Source: Macrosoma leucophasiata (taxonomy: Eukaryota > Arthropoda > Insecta > Lepidoptera > Hedylidae). Taken from it: DNA of 64,000 nt. The stretch's first letter is position 1, and each line of letters starts with the position of its first letter. The stretch covers positions 21,038,001 through 21,102,000 of the forward strand of contig JAWQUS010000030.1 in assembly GCA_036365455.1 (NCBI GenBank). Direction: 5' to 3'. Shown here one piece after another: positions 11,101 to 20,190 of this stretch. The translations under genes were made by a program, and so were the position numbers. The notes under the pieces are model-generated. The model saw only the letters and a list, made by a program, of their open reading frames with translations. It did not search any database and had not been told where the DNA came from.

Positions 11101-12039
11101 GGTTGTTTTCCTTTCTTCTTTTATGACTGCGTGGTGAGGCAGATATATTGCTTCCTTATCTCTTTCTTCTTCTGGAATTTTTTCCATGTGAGTTAATTGT
11201 ATATACTCTTCTATAACCTTTCTGTAGTCATCTTTGAGTTGTGGTCTCTTTTCTAATCTTCTTTCCAACTGGTAAAACCTTTTCAGTGCTATGTTCTTTG
11301 TTTCACCTATCTCATCTATTGAACCTCTCAAAGGTAACTTGACTATATATCTACCTTCCGCTGATCTACTATAATTGTTCACATAAATCTCTTCACACTT
11401 CCTTTCTTCAGCAGTAAATTCCCGCTTTGTTGATTCTTCTATACTCCATAAATTTCTTAAAAAATTGTCACTATCCACTTCTAGTTTATGATGCATTACC
11501 ACAATTCTACCTTCAGATATTTGATTATTAATATTCCCAAACAAAATCCATCCCAGGCTTGTTTCCTGAGCCGATGGTGAACCTGGTGGACCTTTGACTA
11601 AATTGTTTTTAATTATATCTGTGTATACTTCAACTCCAAGTAAAATGTCTATCTTACTTGCAATGAAATATTGTGGATCAGCCAAGTTGAGACCTTCTAA
11701 ATGTGACCAATGTTCCCTTGGCTTGATTGATTTGCACGGTAACCTAGTCGTCACATGTGATGCTAACACATATGCCCTTACAGGGAGGCTGAATTCCAAA
11801 TCATACCTTGACAAAACCTCCAACTGTACCACGTGACTGACTGTTGTTGTTGCTGAACCTACACCTGTCACCGTACCATTTATCCCAGTTCTTTTGAGTC
11901 GCAATGATTGAACTGCCCTCTCACTGATAAAAGATGCCTGTGACCCAGGATCTATTAATGCCCTCAAAATAGTGATTTGACCCGAACTACCCCTGACCGG
12001 AACCAGTGCAGTGGCTAAGTGCCTTGTTGTGCCCCGACG
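8188..12039 (-). CDS. pol: BEL/Pao Pol polyprotein (protease, RT, RNase H, integrase)
   Basis: Open from just after a TAG at 12040-12042; the first Met is at 11967 (1259 residues from there). Residues counted from that Met: aspartic protease motif ALIDPGSQASFI (3-14); reverse transcriptase about 270-420, with VRIVFDAS and the active site FYVDD (413-417); RNase H about 585-715 with FCDAS and WTDSS; integrase zinc region H-H-C-C about 890-935; integrase core Asp in GVDFAG (~963), Asp in SDQG (~1028) and Glu in WEAG (~1081). The C-terminal region keeps LPPGKWPLGRI. No stop or frameshift within. Upstream of the Met, the in-frame LATALV segment is the usual start of the BEL protease, so translation probably enters by frameshift from gag rather than at Met 11967. 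It makes the enzymes that copy the element RNA and integrate it. Confidence 0.95.
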   Translation of the reverse strand, partial: RRGTTRHLATALVPVRGSSGQITILRALIDPGSQASFISERAVQSLRLKRTGINGTVTGVGSATTTVSHVVQLEVLSRYDLEFSLPVRAYVLASHVTTRLPCKSIKPREHWSHLEGLNLADPQYFIASKIDILLGVEVYTDIIKNNLVKGPPGSPSAQETSLGWILFGNINNQISEGRIVVMHHKLEVDSDNFLRNLWSIEESTKREFTAEERKCEEIYVNNYSRSAEGRYIVKLPLRGSIDEIGETKNIALKRFYQLERRLEKRPQLKDDYRKVIEEYIQLTHMEKIPEEERDKEAIYLPHHAVIKEERKTTKVRIVFDASCSGSNGKSLNDILMTGPWLQEDLRNLVMRWRLKPVCFVADIQKMYRMVEVTKEDADLQRILWRKNTDEEIEEYRILRVTFGTASAPYLAVKTLMQLAEDEGSDCSEAARIIREDFYVDDCMSGSFTIKEAIQLGKEITDILKKGGFILQKWASNSKEFLDEFQIEEEKGNGDSNQCTIKTLGLVWNMSTDSFQYQLKLPSHPEIITKRNILADIQRLFDPLGWLSAAIIPAKILIQKLWMERLDWDEYVGDSLKEEWLRIRSSFKNLNLVQIKRWIETDRKELDNITLHGFCDASNKAYCAVVYYRVQTKDGKIKTGIVASKTRVAPVRPISVPRLELCGAVLLARLLTQVREAMRLPVQGVYAWTDSSVVLSWICGDPSRWKVFVSNRVVEILDNLSNSRWFHVQSKENPADIGSRGLELTELIGNKLWWEGPDWLRDQEIHFLRLNLPTDIDRKKIQVNLKIEKKDKINFENFDSLEELTRVIVYSRRFLNYNKNSSNLDRPITVEELDESLKTCIRLAQRETFVEEIDRITNKQYVKRSSRLKSLNPFLDSSNILRVGGRLRNSDLEDESRHPIIMNNKSTLAHLIIADAHQRTLHGGIQLMVCYIRSKYWILGIKNAVKAYLHRCIICTRQRAAIRSQIMADLPRVRTTPARPFQHSGVDFAGPLQVLMTRGRGAKSNKAYIAIFICMVTKAIHLELVGDLSSESFIGAFHRFIARRGRCTHIWSDQGRNFVGANKHLAEAWKSTNLELPGHLNNILASEGTQWHFIPPYSPNFGGLWEAGVKSVKHHLRRILTARLTFEEMSTTLCQIEACLNSRPLTPIDTTDTDFKILTPGHFLIGEAPVTIPSPDLRDLNLNRLSRWQYVQRLVSEFWHRWQSEYLSRLQERPKWLKRIKEFEIGDIVLLKNEQLPPGKWPLGRIIAKHPGPDNVTRVYSVKCSSDVVKRSISKLCYLPVETK

Positions 12040-13354
12040 CTAAGTGTGATGCTATTGAAATATCTTGTGAATCATGCTGCTCACCTTTTACATTTGTGTG
12101 TAAAGAAGACAGCCCGGTTGTATTGTTACCCTCCTGAACCCCGGCCTCCCCTCTCCTCTCATGAACATTATTATAATGTAAAAGTGAGTGATGGCGTCTA
12201 CTACAAATCCTACAAGATATTTTTTGTTTACAATTAACAACTGAGTGATTAGATGAAAGACAATTATAACACAAATGATTATCTCTGACATACTCCCTTC
12301 TTTTAACAGGATTTAATTTACCAAAGTCTTTGCAATTAAACAAATAGTGATTTTTGCTGCAAAAAATACAAGTCATATGAACAGAATTAGTATGGAAAGA
12401 ACGCTCCTTAGTGTGTCGCATAGTGACTGGTTGTGCTATTAAAACTAAAGTTTGAATATTAGATTCAAGAAAATTAATTAAACTTTTAAAAGAAGGTAAC
12501 TCTTTGTTATATTCTGTACTAACGAATTTTTCCCACTCCTTATGGGTCTCTGGATCCAATTTTTGTGTAACAAAAAACACCAATACTGGATCCCAACAAA
12601 CTGTAGAAACATCCATACCTTGTAGGCTGCTTATGCACTCATTTGTGTTGTCTATTAATGATTTTAATTGACTTGCCGACTGTGTATTAATCTTCTTCAT
12701 AGAAAATAACCTTTTCAATATAGCATCCACTATAAGCCGTTTGTGCGAATATCTATTTCTCAATGTATCCCATGCAAAACAATAATTCTTTTCTACGACT
12801 TGAAAGTTTTTGATAGCATTATGTGCTTCTCCCGTTAGACACGATTTCAAGTAGTGTAACTTCTGTACGTCACTAAGCCTTTTGTTATCATGAATGAGCG
12901 ATGAAAATACGTCTTCAAATGATTGCCAATCCTCGTACGCACCTGAGAACGTTGGTAAATTAATTTTAGGTAAATGAATTTCCCCTCCAAAGTGATTTGA
13001 CGGCTCCTGTACTGAAGAACTATTCTCGACATTGCTGTGACGTTGCGGCTGCTTGATATTTTCTAACTTGTCGGTTAAATCGCCCTTTAACTCCAAAAAC
13101 ACATCCTCGAACTGTGTGTGTCTGTCGTCCGTAAAGTATGACAACCCGTCTCGTTTTTGTTTGTTAGTCATGGTTATCAAAGTTCCATGTGTACTTCGAA
13201 ACAAGTCCCAATATTCTTGAACACATTTTAGTTTGGATTGTATATACCCACTTGTCAGTCTTGCCTTCGGACATTTTTTATGATTGCTCAATGCCTTTTC
13301 TAACAATTGAAGTAATTCTTCATTCGTTTCTATTAATTGTTCCACTGAAGTCAT
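11987..13354 (-). CDS. gag: BEL/Pao Gag protein
   Basis: 455 residues from ATG 13354 to TAG at 11987. The N-terminal half is capsid-like with the insect BEL signature LPKINLPTFSGAYEDWQSF. The C-terminal third has three Cys/His knuckles: C-IFC-SKNHYLFNC, C-YNC-LSSNHSVVNC (CX2CX4HX4C) and C-RIC-SRRHHSLLH. Gag packages the element RNA into cytoplasmic particles. It overlaps the pol frame by 53 nt (12039-11987) in a different frame. The start is the first ATG of the frame, about 150 bp inside the 5' LTR. Intact throughout. Confidence 0.93.
   Translation of the reverse strand: MTSVEQLIETNEELLQLLEKALSNHKKCPKARLTSGYIQSKLKCVQEYWDLFRSTHGTLITMTNKQKRDGLSYFTDDRHTQFEDVFLELKGDLTDKLENIKQPQRHSNVENSSSVQEPSNHFGGEIHLPKINLPTFSGAYEDWQSFEDVFSSLIHDNKRLSDVQKLHYLKSCLTGEAHNAIKNFQVVEKNYCFAWDTLRNRYSHKRLIVDAILKRLFSMKKINTQSASQLKSLIDNTNECISSLQGMDVSTVCWDPVLVFFVTQKLDPETHKEWEKFVSTEYNKELPSFKSLINFLESNIQTLVLIAQPVTMRHTKERSFHTNSVHMTCIFCSKNHYLFNCKDFGKLNPVKRREYVRDNHLCYNCLSSNHSVVNCKQKISCRICSRRHHSLLHYNNVHERRGEAGVQEGNNTTGLSSLHTNVKGEQHDSQDISIASHLASGHNKALSHCTGSGQG
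12013..12019 (-). promoter_or_regulatory. candidate +1 frameshift site CTTAGCC
   Basis: On the minus strand gag reads CTT AGC and pol reads TTA GCC one base later. Pol is open only from 12039, so the shift must occur in the 53-nt overlap. A CTT codon that can slip to TTA matches the geometry of the yeast Ty1 site (CUU-AGG-C). The slow codon here would be AGC, which is less compelling. Confidence 0.45.
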
Positions 13355-13506
13355 CGTAGAAAATGAACAATATTATCTTGCGTCTTGAACTTGATTATAA
13401 TAGCAAAGTAAAACTTTTACCGCCGGGTGCATCAAAGTCCATGTGAAAAAAGTTGTTTTCGTTGAAGTGAATCGCTCGCCGAGATTATGCACTGCTGCGT
13501 ACGATC

Positions 13507-13523
13507 CGGCTCGATTATGGACC
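13507..13523 (-). other. probable BEL/Pao primer-binding site
   Basis: Shortly inside the 5' LTR the minus strand reads TGGTCCATAATCGAGCC, starting with the TGG expected opposite a tRNA CCA end. The complement GGCTCGATTATGGACCA resembles the 3' end of tRNA-Tyr with mismatches. The tRNA identity is a guess. Confidence 0.4.
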
Positions 13524-13532
13524 AAAACTTTA

Positions 13533-13706
13533 TGTGTATAATTTTGAGTGTGGACTGTAGGTTTTGATGGCGTTTAGCACTAAATCAAGAAATGAAAAAA
13601 ATACACACTTTCACTAGCACTGATTTTTATTGCGACTGACATTTTAAAAAGACAGACATAAAGAAGTATAGTAAATTTCTGGCCAGTACTGAATACAATT
13701 CGAACA
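13533..13706 (-). repeat. BEL/Pao 5' LTR
   Basis: 174 bp, identical to 7552-7725 on reading base by base. Expected to hold the promoter; no clear TATA box recognised. Confidence 0.93.
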
Positions 13707-13711
13707 CTAAG

Positions 13712-14779
13712 TATGACAAATACTTATTTGATTTCTGCGCTTTATCGTCGTCATTGATGTCGCTATACCTATTTGAATCCAATATCCCCATCCATAAACC
13801 ACAAAATTCGGAGACAAGTATCATTTTTCAAAGTAGTACACGAATAGGATTAAGGTCAGCTGTCTCGACATAATGTTGAATGATGGTGACCAATCGATGT
13901 GGCATGTCACATAGAAAGGGCCGGCGATAGACGAAGATGGCCGCGCCCCGTGAGCCCGTGACCCACTGCCTGCGCCTGCGCCTGCGCTGTTACCTGTCAC
14001 ATCCACACGCGTCGCTATTTGTCTACGCACCTCGAATAAAGATCCATTATGCATGCACAGCCTGCATTGGGTCCCGAACGATGTCAGCGCAATGATTATG
14101 AATATCAAGCGCCGTGATAACGGTGTTCCGCGTCACCACGCTCCACATGTCACCAGCGATAACCGATTAACTAAGCTAGCCGTTGTCTGCTGCCGCTGAC
14201 CGTCTATCAGTACATTTCTTTTCTTTCTTTCTTTTCTAATAAACAACAGAAACATAATGTACGTGCTTCTACTTTTCTGAACAGGTAGACAGAGAAATAT
14301 GTATTCATTCATTCTCACCTGTACCGAAATCCAAGAGTTGCCCATTAGGTTTTTGATTCGGGAAAATTGAAGGGGATAGTGGTGGTGAACAAGCACGCAA
14401 TGATATGTGACGAGTGCAGCTTATCATTACGGGTTCATGCTCGTACATTACCTACCATCAAATCAAAACGCTGCGCTGAACTCTACCATTATTTGCCATA
14501 GCGGCAGATAGATTAGGTGAAGCGGTAGTAAAATTTTCTCCAATGCGCATCTATCTTTTAGTCGCAGTGATTAGAGATTGATGAACCTATGTGGTTGCAG
14601 ATGGTGTGGGCACGGCGGGTGCGGGGGGTGCGGGAGGGGCGCGGCGGGAGGACCATCACTCTACGCTCTCCAGGCAAGTACCATTTAACAATCATCACCT
14701 CTCACCGCTTACACAAAGCATAAACTGGAAAGGACAAAAGAATAGCTCAAAACTCTTCCTTTCTTAATTGTCAGCTAGT
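13712..14779. other. intergenic, no gene seen
   Basis: No coding signature. A GC-rich short repeat (TGCGCC units) at about 13970-13988 and a G-rich patch at 14605-14650. Confidence 0.45.
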
Positions 14780-14925
14780 CCCGAACTAAAAGGTAGTAGC
14801 TCTCCACCAATCCGCATTGGAGCAGCGTGGTGGAGTAAGCTCCAGGCCTTCCCCCAAAAAGGGGAGAGACTCGTGCCCAGCAGTGGGACGTATAATGGGT
14901 TGCCATTATTATTATTATATACACA
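14780..14925 (+). mobile_element. SINE 3' fragment, same family as 55490-55835
   Basis: Carries the moth-typical CTCGTGCCCAGCAGTGGGAC block and ends in (ATT)n. The same block occurs on the minus strand at 55500-55610, attached there to a 5S-rRNA-like head that is absent here. Confidence 0.6.
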
Positions 14926-16073
14926 AATTTCGAAGACTCCGAAGATGAAAAGAGTGAGTGGAGAAGAAGCTCTCTCTTCTGGGTGATCGTCGCGAGCTAA
15001 GAGTTTACGCAGCTAACATCGCTCGCTCAATGGCGTTTAAATTTTGGGGGTACTGTCCTCTTGGTAGCAAAATACAAACATGCTTCATAAGTCCAACATC
15101 ACCAAATCAAACATTAAGCATCCCTTGCAGACTATAGCTAAGCGAATTTTTCGTTTTTTTTGTATATAGGTACACTAAGTATTCCAAATAAAAGGGGCTC
15201 GTTGTGAAATGAGTTAACGAAACGCCTCGGGATAGTGAAAACTTCATCCCGAGGTGTTTCCTCTCTCCCCGCTCTAGATGAAGCAATAGGTCATCAAAAG
15301 ATTCCTTCAAACACCGATAGCGCGTTCGTATTGGCAATATTGCAAATGTCGCTAAGTAACGATTTCATTCTATCAAATGAAAACGGTTTCATCTCAGAGT
15401 TGAGTTGCTCTCCGAGCTGCGCCCGCGCCGGTGCGACACACTGACACACAACGTCGACAATATCGATCGCTCCAATCATTGTTTTTTTCTAATTATGCTT
15501 CACTGTTCCCATGTGAGTGATGCCAGTGATGTCAGTCCTCGTTGGGAAGGCGCCGTGGTTTGTGTGGAGCGGGAAACTTTCTTGTTCGATATATCTGTAG
15601 TTCAATGGCTTATTATGACGTCGGCGCGGTGACGGTAACCAGCATGCGGCACGCGCGGCAAAGTGAACGGGCTTAATCAATTCTTACACTAAGTAAGACA
15701 GGGAATAAGCCATTTATATTATTATCCCTATGATTATCCGCGAAGAGACAGGTGGAATCAAATACAATTAAGACGATAACGACCGTATTATCGAACTCCA
15801 GTGATAGGTAGGTACCTAGGTACCTACGTCTCGAAATTTTCTCTAAAAGGTAAATGTTTAATAGGTAGGTACTTCGACCACTAGGTCTAACAAGCAAAGT
15901 CTACTATCACTAAGTTACCGTTAGTCCCGTTAGTCATATTCAGCAACTCAATTGCGTCGGATTATTAATTAAAAAAGACTATCACTTTGATGAAAACCTC
16001 GTTATGCTAGGAGGCTAGGAGTAACGGAGTAACGGAGTAGGCTGATCGTCTCGTCATATTTATCAATCATCGT
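14926..16073. other. intergenic; contains a short hairpin
   Basis: No gene recognised. A 15-bp near-perfect hairpin at 15219-15233 / 15246-15260 (GAAACGCCTCGGGAT arm, 12-nt loop). The 8 bp at 16066-16073 are the left target duplication of the next element. Confidence 0.45.
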
Positions 16074-16403
16074 CAGTGCTGGATAAAGCCGGTGCGGCGC
16101 CCGTAGCAAATGTGACCATGGGGCCCTAGAGTTACATTGCCTACTGAAATTTAGGATGTAAATAAAACAACATTTACGAAAAGGAATCGAAAATTTAGGG
16201 GATTCCCCCTGTAAGTATTGTGGTATTGCCAACTTGCAACATATTAATATAGGTACCTATATAATTAGTGGTCAACGCTCCCTTTGAGAATAGCTAAGGT
16301 GTATTACATATTTGTGTTTTTTTTTTGGGCACAGGCACGGGGCCCCCAATGGCGCGGGGCCCGTAGCATTTGCTACTCCTGCTATATGGCTAATCCGGCA
16401 CTG
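16074..16403. mobile_element. hAT-type MITE with 8-bp target duplication
   Basis: 330 bp with inverted tips CAGTGCTGGAT... and ...ATCCGGCACTG, flanked by perfect 8-bp direct repeats ATCATCGT (16066-16073, 16404-16411). CAGTG-type tips and 8-bp duplications are hAT hallmarks. No transposase. Confidence 0.85.
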
Positions 16404-16411
16404 ATCATCGT

Positions 16412-18487
16412 CATTAATCAGTAGATTTACAATAAACCTTCAGCTTCCTCATAAATCACTGCACCCATAGGTAAATACTAAAATTCTGTAGTTAGTATGA
16501 CTATCGGGTTCAGAGTTCAGACAGACAGATGCCGCGGAAGGATTTTGTTTTGTAGTAAATAAATAGTGATAACTGTAAATGAGGGACGGAACAAGACCAA
16601 AGCCACCGCCGCCGCCACCGCGCTGTGGTTGGTGGTTGCCGCGGTTGCCGCGGTTGCCGCGGTTGCACGACTACGGAATACATTACTTGCGGCTCCCACA
16701 CCGCTGCTAGCGACACCATCACCACCAGACCATCAGCCAGAGAATATACCTACAATAATACGACCACGCACCGACACAACACCGCTAAACCGCATGTTTC
16801 CTCACACACGCGAAATGTTTGCTGTAACTTTCTACTACACGACGCTTTTATGTTCTTTGTTCATGTGTTCGCGGAAAATTGACATTGGAGTCACTCATGC
16901 AAGTAATGAGGCAAATTATCTCCACTGTTGTTTGGGTTAGGTAATTTATGAGCCATACATATTGATTTATGTAATGAAAGTAGTAAACAAACAGGGGACT
17001 GACCGCCTAACTCTCATGTTTCCGATTATGACGTCGTCTTGTCAGTTTCGTATCGCGTAACTATTGCTTGGAAATGTTTTGATCCGCAGGTACATACTTT
17101 AAAGCAAAATGTATTAATAGGAACTGCCTCAGTAGCGTAGTGGTAGTGTAACGTTGTATTTTTTCTGGTTTTAAAAATGGTCACAACGCCATCTAGTTAA
17201 TCACCGCCGTACTAGGTCAACATTATAAATAGTATCACGTATTCCATACGACGCATAGTTTGATTACATAATTTATCTAATACTTATAATTTGTCTTAAA
17301 AATACAATTTCGATATTTCCAAATTAAATATTAGATATAACGATAAGACCATAATTAAAATATTATTTGGTGAATTTAATTGGCATTGTGGCTGAAAGTC
17401 TAAAATAAAAGACACGAATCCAGGGCCGGTAAAGGGAAAGGTCTGAGAGGTTATTAGACGTCTCCGTCATTTGATTTTTCTCTGTCCAACTAGTTAGTGG
17501 TGACACACTCGAAATTATGTAAAAGGTTGAAGCCTAGAATATTTTGGCCATCATGGCCTAAATGCCTATTCAATAGGTATTTTTATCACCAATTGAGGTA
17601 AGATCTTCAAGAATCTTTGGATATTTTCTCGTTCACATGTCGATTTGAGAAATGGCGTGATGACTTCATGTTGGGTTGTTTGTTGCAGCCAGTTTCCCTA
17701 ATTTTGGGAGGAGATGGGATGCAGAGGCTTTATTCAGTTATGAGATTATACCGAAAAGTCCTCGTAAGTAATAATTTCCACTTCCACAAGTTTTGTATAG
17801 GGAGGCTGTTTGATTCATGTTGAGTTTGGTACTAGATTCTTCATGAACCAAACAGAGATAATGCAGATTGTAACCAGTGTGATTTTGTTTCAGATGCGGG
17901 TTTATTTTTTATATAGAATTCGTTTATTTTGAATTAGTTATTTTGATTTATCTAGTTCATACGTAAATTTGTTCATTGGTTAGGTCATAATTTAGCATAG
18001 GGAATCCTCAACTTACCTTTTAAGTACGGATCATTGTTAGAATATTTTTTTCCTTCCCCAATGATGGTGTTAAATCTGACTGACCTCTGGATGCGGGGTG
18101 TGACCGGTTACCCTGAAGCCTAGTGGAGTAGAGAATACTGGACTCCTCCGAAGCTGGCTACAAAGGTACCATCTCAAGGATTGTAGAAAGGATTAGGGTT
18201 ACCGGCATTACCATGCCCGGGGACAGGTAATAAAGTGAAGTAAATATATTAAATTAAATGAATAAAGGAGCAGTAATCGTCACCACTCGAACCATTTCAT
18301 ATTCACGACCCTGTTTTCTTGATAGTTTGTTACTGGATCACATTGGTAAAAACATGTAATAGGAATAAGTAAGTTACAATTTAAAAACATAGGTTAAATA
18401 AATAAATATCAGTGTACCAACAAACAGCTTTTTATTCAACTCGTTTCTTTACAGAACGGGGTTTCAGTCTTGATAATATTCTGAGAG
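16412..18487. other. intergenic, no gene seen
   Basis: Contains a short run of GGTTGCCGC repeats (16638-16665) and a 35-bp stray SINE head at 17126-17160 (GCCTCAGTAGCGTAGTGGTA). No supported exon. Confidence 0.45.
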
Positions 18488-18840
18488 AGCTCGGGCTAGC
18501 AGCCATCTTTCAGTAGCAGGCCACTACTATTACGCTGGAGGTCCTGGGTTCGATTCCCGGGTCGGGGGATATTAGAGATAACGGTTTAAAATCCTTTATC
18601 TCTGCTTCTATTGGGATTTTTCCATTTTCTGGAAGTTTCCCAGTACCCCGGAGTTTGGTAATGTGCCCGGAGATGGCAACAGGTTCGCCACCTGTTACAT
18701 GGGCCAAAACGTAACCGGCGAGTCGTGGGTGTTTGCATGTATGATTGAATGCATGCATTTGCAGAGGCAAATGCATGCATTCAATCATATATACTCTGCC
18801 TATCCCTTCGGGGATTACGGGCGTGAAGTTACGTCGTTTT
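18488..18840 (+). mobile_element. tRNA-derived SINE (copy 1)
   Basis: The head has pol III boxes (B box GGGTTCGATTCCC at 18546-18558), followed by a conserved body (ATGTGCCCGGAGATGGCAAC) and a tail CGGGGATTACGGGCGTGAAG. Same family at 58688-59005 (+), 31673-31930 (-), 33913-34055 (+, partial) and 55385-55475 (-, partial). The tail here contains a perfect palindrome (18741-18788). Confidence 0.75.
18741..18788. repeat. 22-bp inverted repeat in the SINE tail
   Basis: Two perfect 22-bp arms (18741-18762, 18767-18788; GCATGCATTTGC at the inner end of the left arm) with a 4-base AGAG spacer. Other SINE copies have only one arm here, so it is a local inverted duplication. Confidence 0.85.
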
Positions 18841-20051
18841 TTTTTATATTAATAGGCGGTACGAAACTGACATGATGACGTCATGATCGAAAGGATCACG
18901 AAAGCATTAAAGTTAGACGGTCGGCTCCCAGTTCCAGTAACAATCATAATATGACGATGTCTGCACAAACTAACGCTCCCAATTTAAACACGTCACCACT
19001 TTATCGTGTGCTGTTCGTTTAGACGTTACGTCGTCATTTTTGTAAACAGAACTGAGGTAATGTTTGGAGGAGGGGGAAGATCTTCACCACAGAGTGGGGC
19101 GGTGCGGGGCTAGAGGGTTGCCTCGGTCCCCGGGCTTATCTGTCCCCGAAGCATCGGGGGAGTATTCGGGATTGCTTGGTTGAAAAGGGAAAAACGCCGG
19201 GGAGAAATATTTGGTAAAAGTAAGATGCGCAAATATTACGTTGCTGCATAATGTATAGTTTGTAATATGTGATACAAATTACTGCAGTAAGTATATGTAA
19301 AGAGCCATTTGAAATAATTTAATTCGAGTGATTTTCTTTCCATTACCTAACTTGTCGATTTCCCTATCAATCCACGCGGCTCTGCCTGCCCGCCTGCCGC
19401 CTGCCCTCCAGCCGCCGCCGGGCGACATGCGGCAGGCGGCCGGCGGCCTCTAGAAGCATCTCACAATAGTCACAATAATGATACACTCACGATCCAATAC
19501 GTATCGAAACTCATTCTCCGTTCATTTGACTCATGACTATCATTAGGCGCAGATTTCTCTCGTAAATTACTAAAATTACCCGCTTATGTAATTGTTGTGA
19601 CTGTAATACCACATGAACATTTAGACCCCATTCATGGTAAAAGCCTATTTTGATCTATTCTGTTATTACGATTGCGACAATCAGAAAGTGGTTACCATTA
19701 CAACACATTTGCTACACCGAGAGGATTCACAAAGCGCTTAACTGAAGCCCTGAAGAACCCTTTTTAAACTTACAACAGCAGTTAAAAAAATCTACCTAAT
19801 TAGTTGACTGTCAGTAAATTAGAGGAAAGCTTATTGTGTTTGTTGAGTTTTACTGCTATAGCCTATTATAGCTTTGCGCGTAGTGTACCTTTACCTACTT
19901 ATGTTTATAGGCATGAGAGGTGTGTGAGCACCGGGATATTTGGCGCCCCACGTCCTCTGCCTGTCCTATGAGGGACTCAACGTGAAGATACATTATTTAA
20001 TTTCATTTATAATTTATTGATGTGATTAGTTTAATTGTGTGGTTGTTACAG
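18841..20051. other. sequence upstream of first recognised calpain exon
   Basis: A GC-rich patch at 19375-19450 (GCCTGCC repeats) but no exon I can support. The calpain N-terminal exon must lie here or further upstream. Confidence 0.4.
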
Positions 20052-20190
20052 GTACCGCGGCGGGTCGGAGGGGTCTGGGGGCCCGCAGGGGGGGTGCGGG
20101 GCGCTGTGGGAGGACCCCGAGTTCCCGGCGCACGCGCGCTCGCTCGCCGACCGCCGCCACGCCGCAGACGTCGTCTGGATGCGCCCTCAT
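20052..20190 (+). CDS. CalpC: calpain exon a (N-terminal LWEDPEFPA)
   Basis: Acceptor TTGTTACAG, donor CAT/GTATGT. 1 + 46 codons. A Gly-rich lead is followed by GALWEDPEFPAHARSLAD and ends VVWMRPH, the classic start of the calpain protease core. Entry phase needs two bases from an upstream exon not identified. Confidence 0.85.

Larger units (their letters stand above)
7552..13706 (-). mobile_element. BEL/Pao LTR retrotransposon, complete
   Basis: 6155 bp between two 174-bp direct LTRs (TG...CA), flanked by the 5-bp target duplication CTAAG (7547-7551 and 13707-13711). On the minus strand the order is LTR, primer-binding site, gag, pol, short 3' leader, LTR. The LTRs are identical at every position I compared and both long reading frames are open, so the insertion is recent. 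The pol order protease-RT-RNase H-integrase and the YVDD active site are BEL/Pao traits. No envelope-like frame. Confidence 0.95.

Noticed and set aside
8188..13354. Endogenous virus with envelope
   Set aside because: No third reading frame between pol and the 3' LTR; the domain order and YVDD box fit a BEL/Pao retrotransposon.
16579..16710. First coding exon of calpain (MRDGTRPKPPP...)
   Set aside because: The Pro-rich frame ends at a stop with no suitable splice donor in the required phase.
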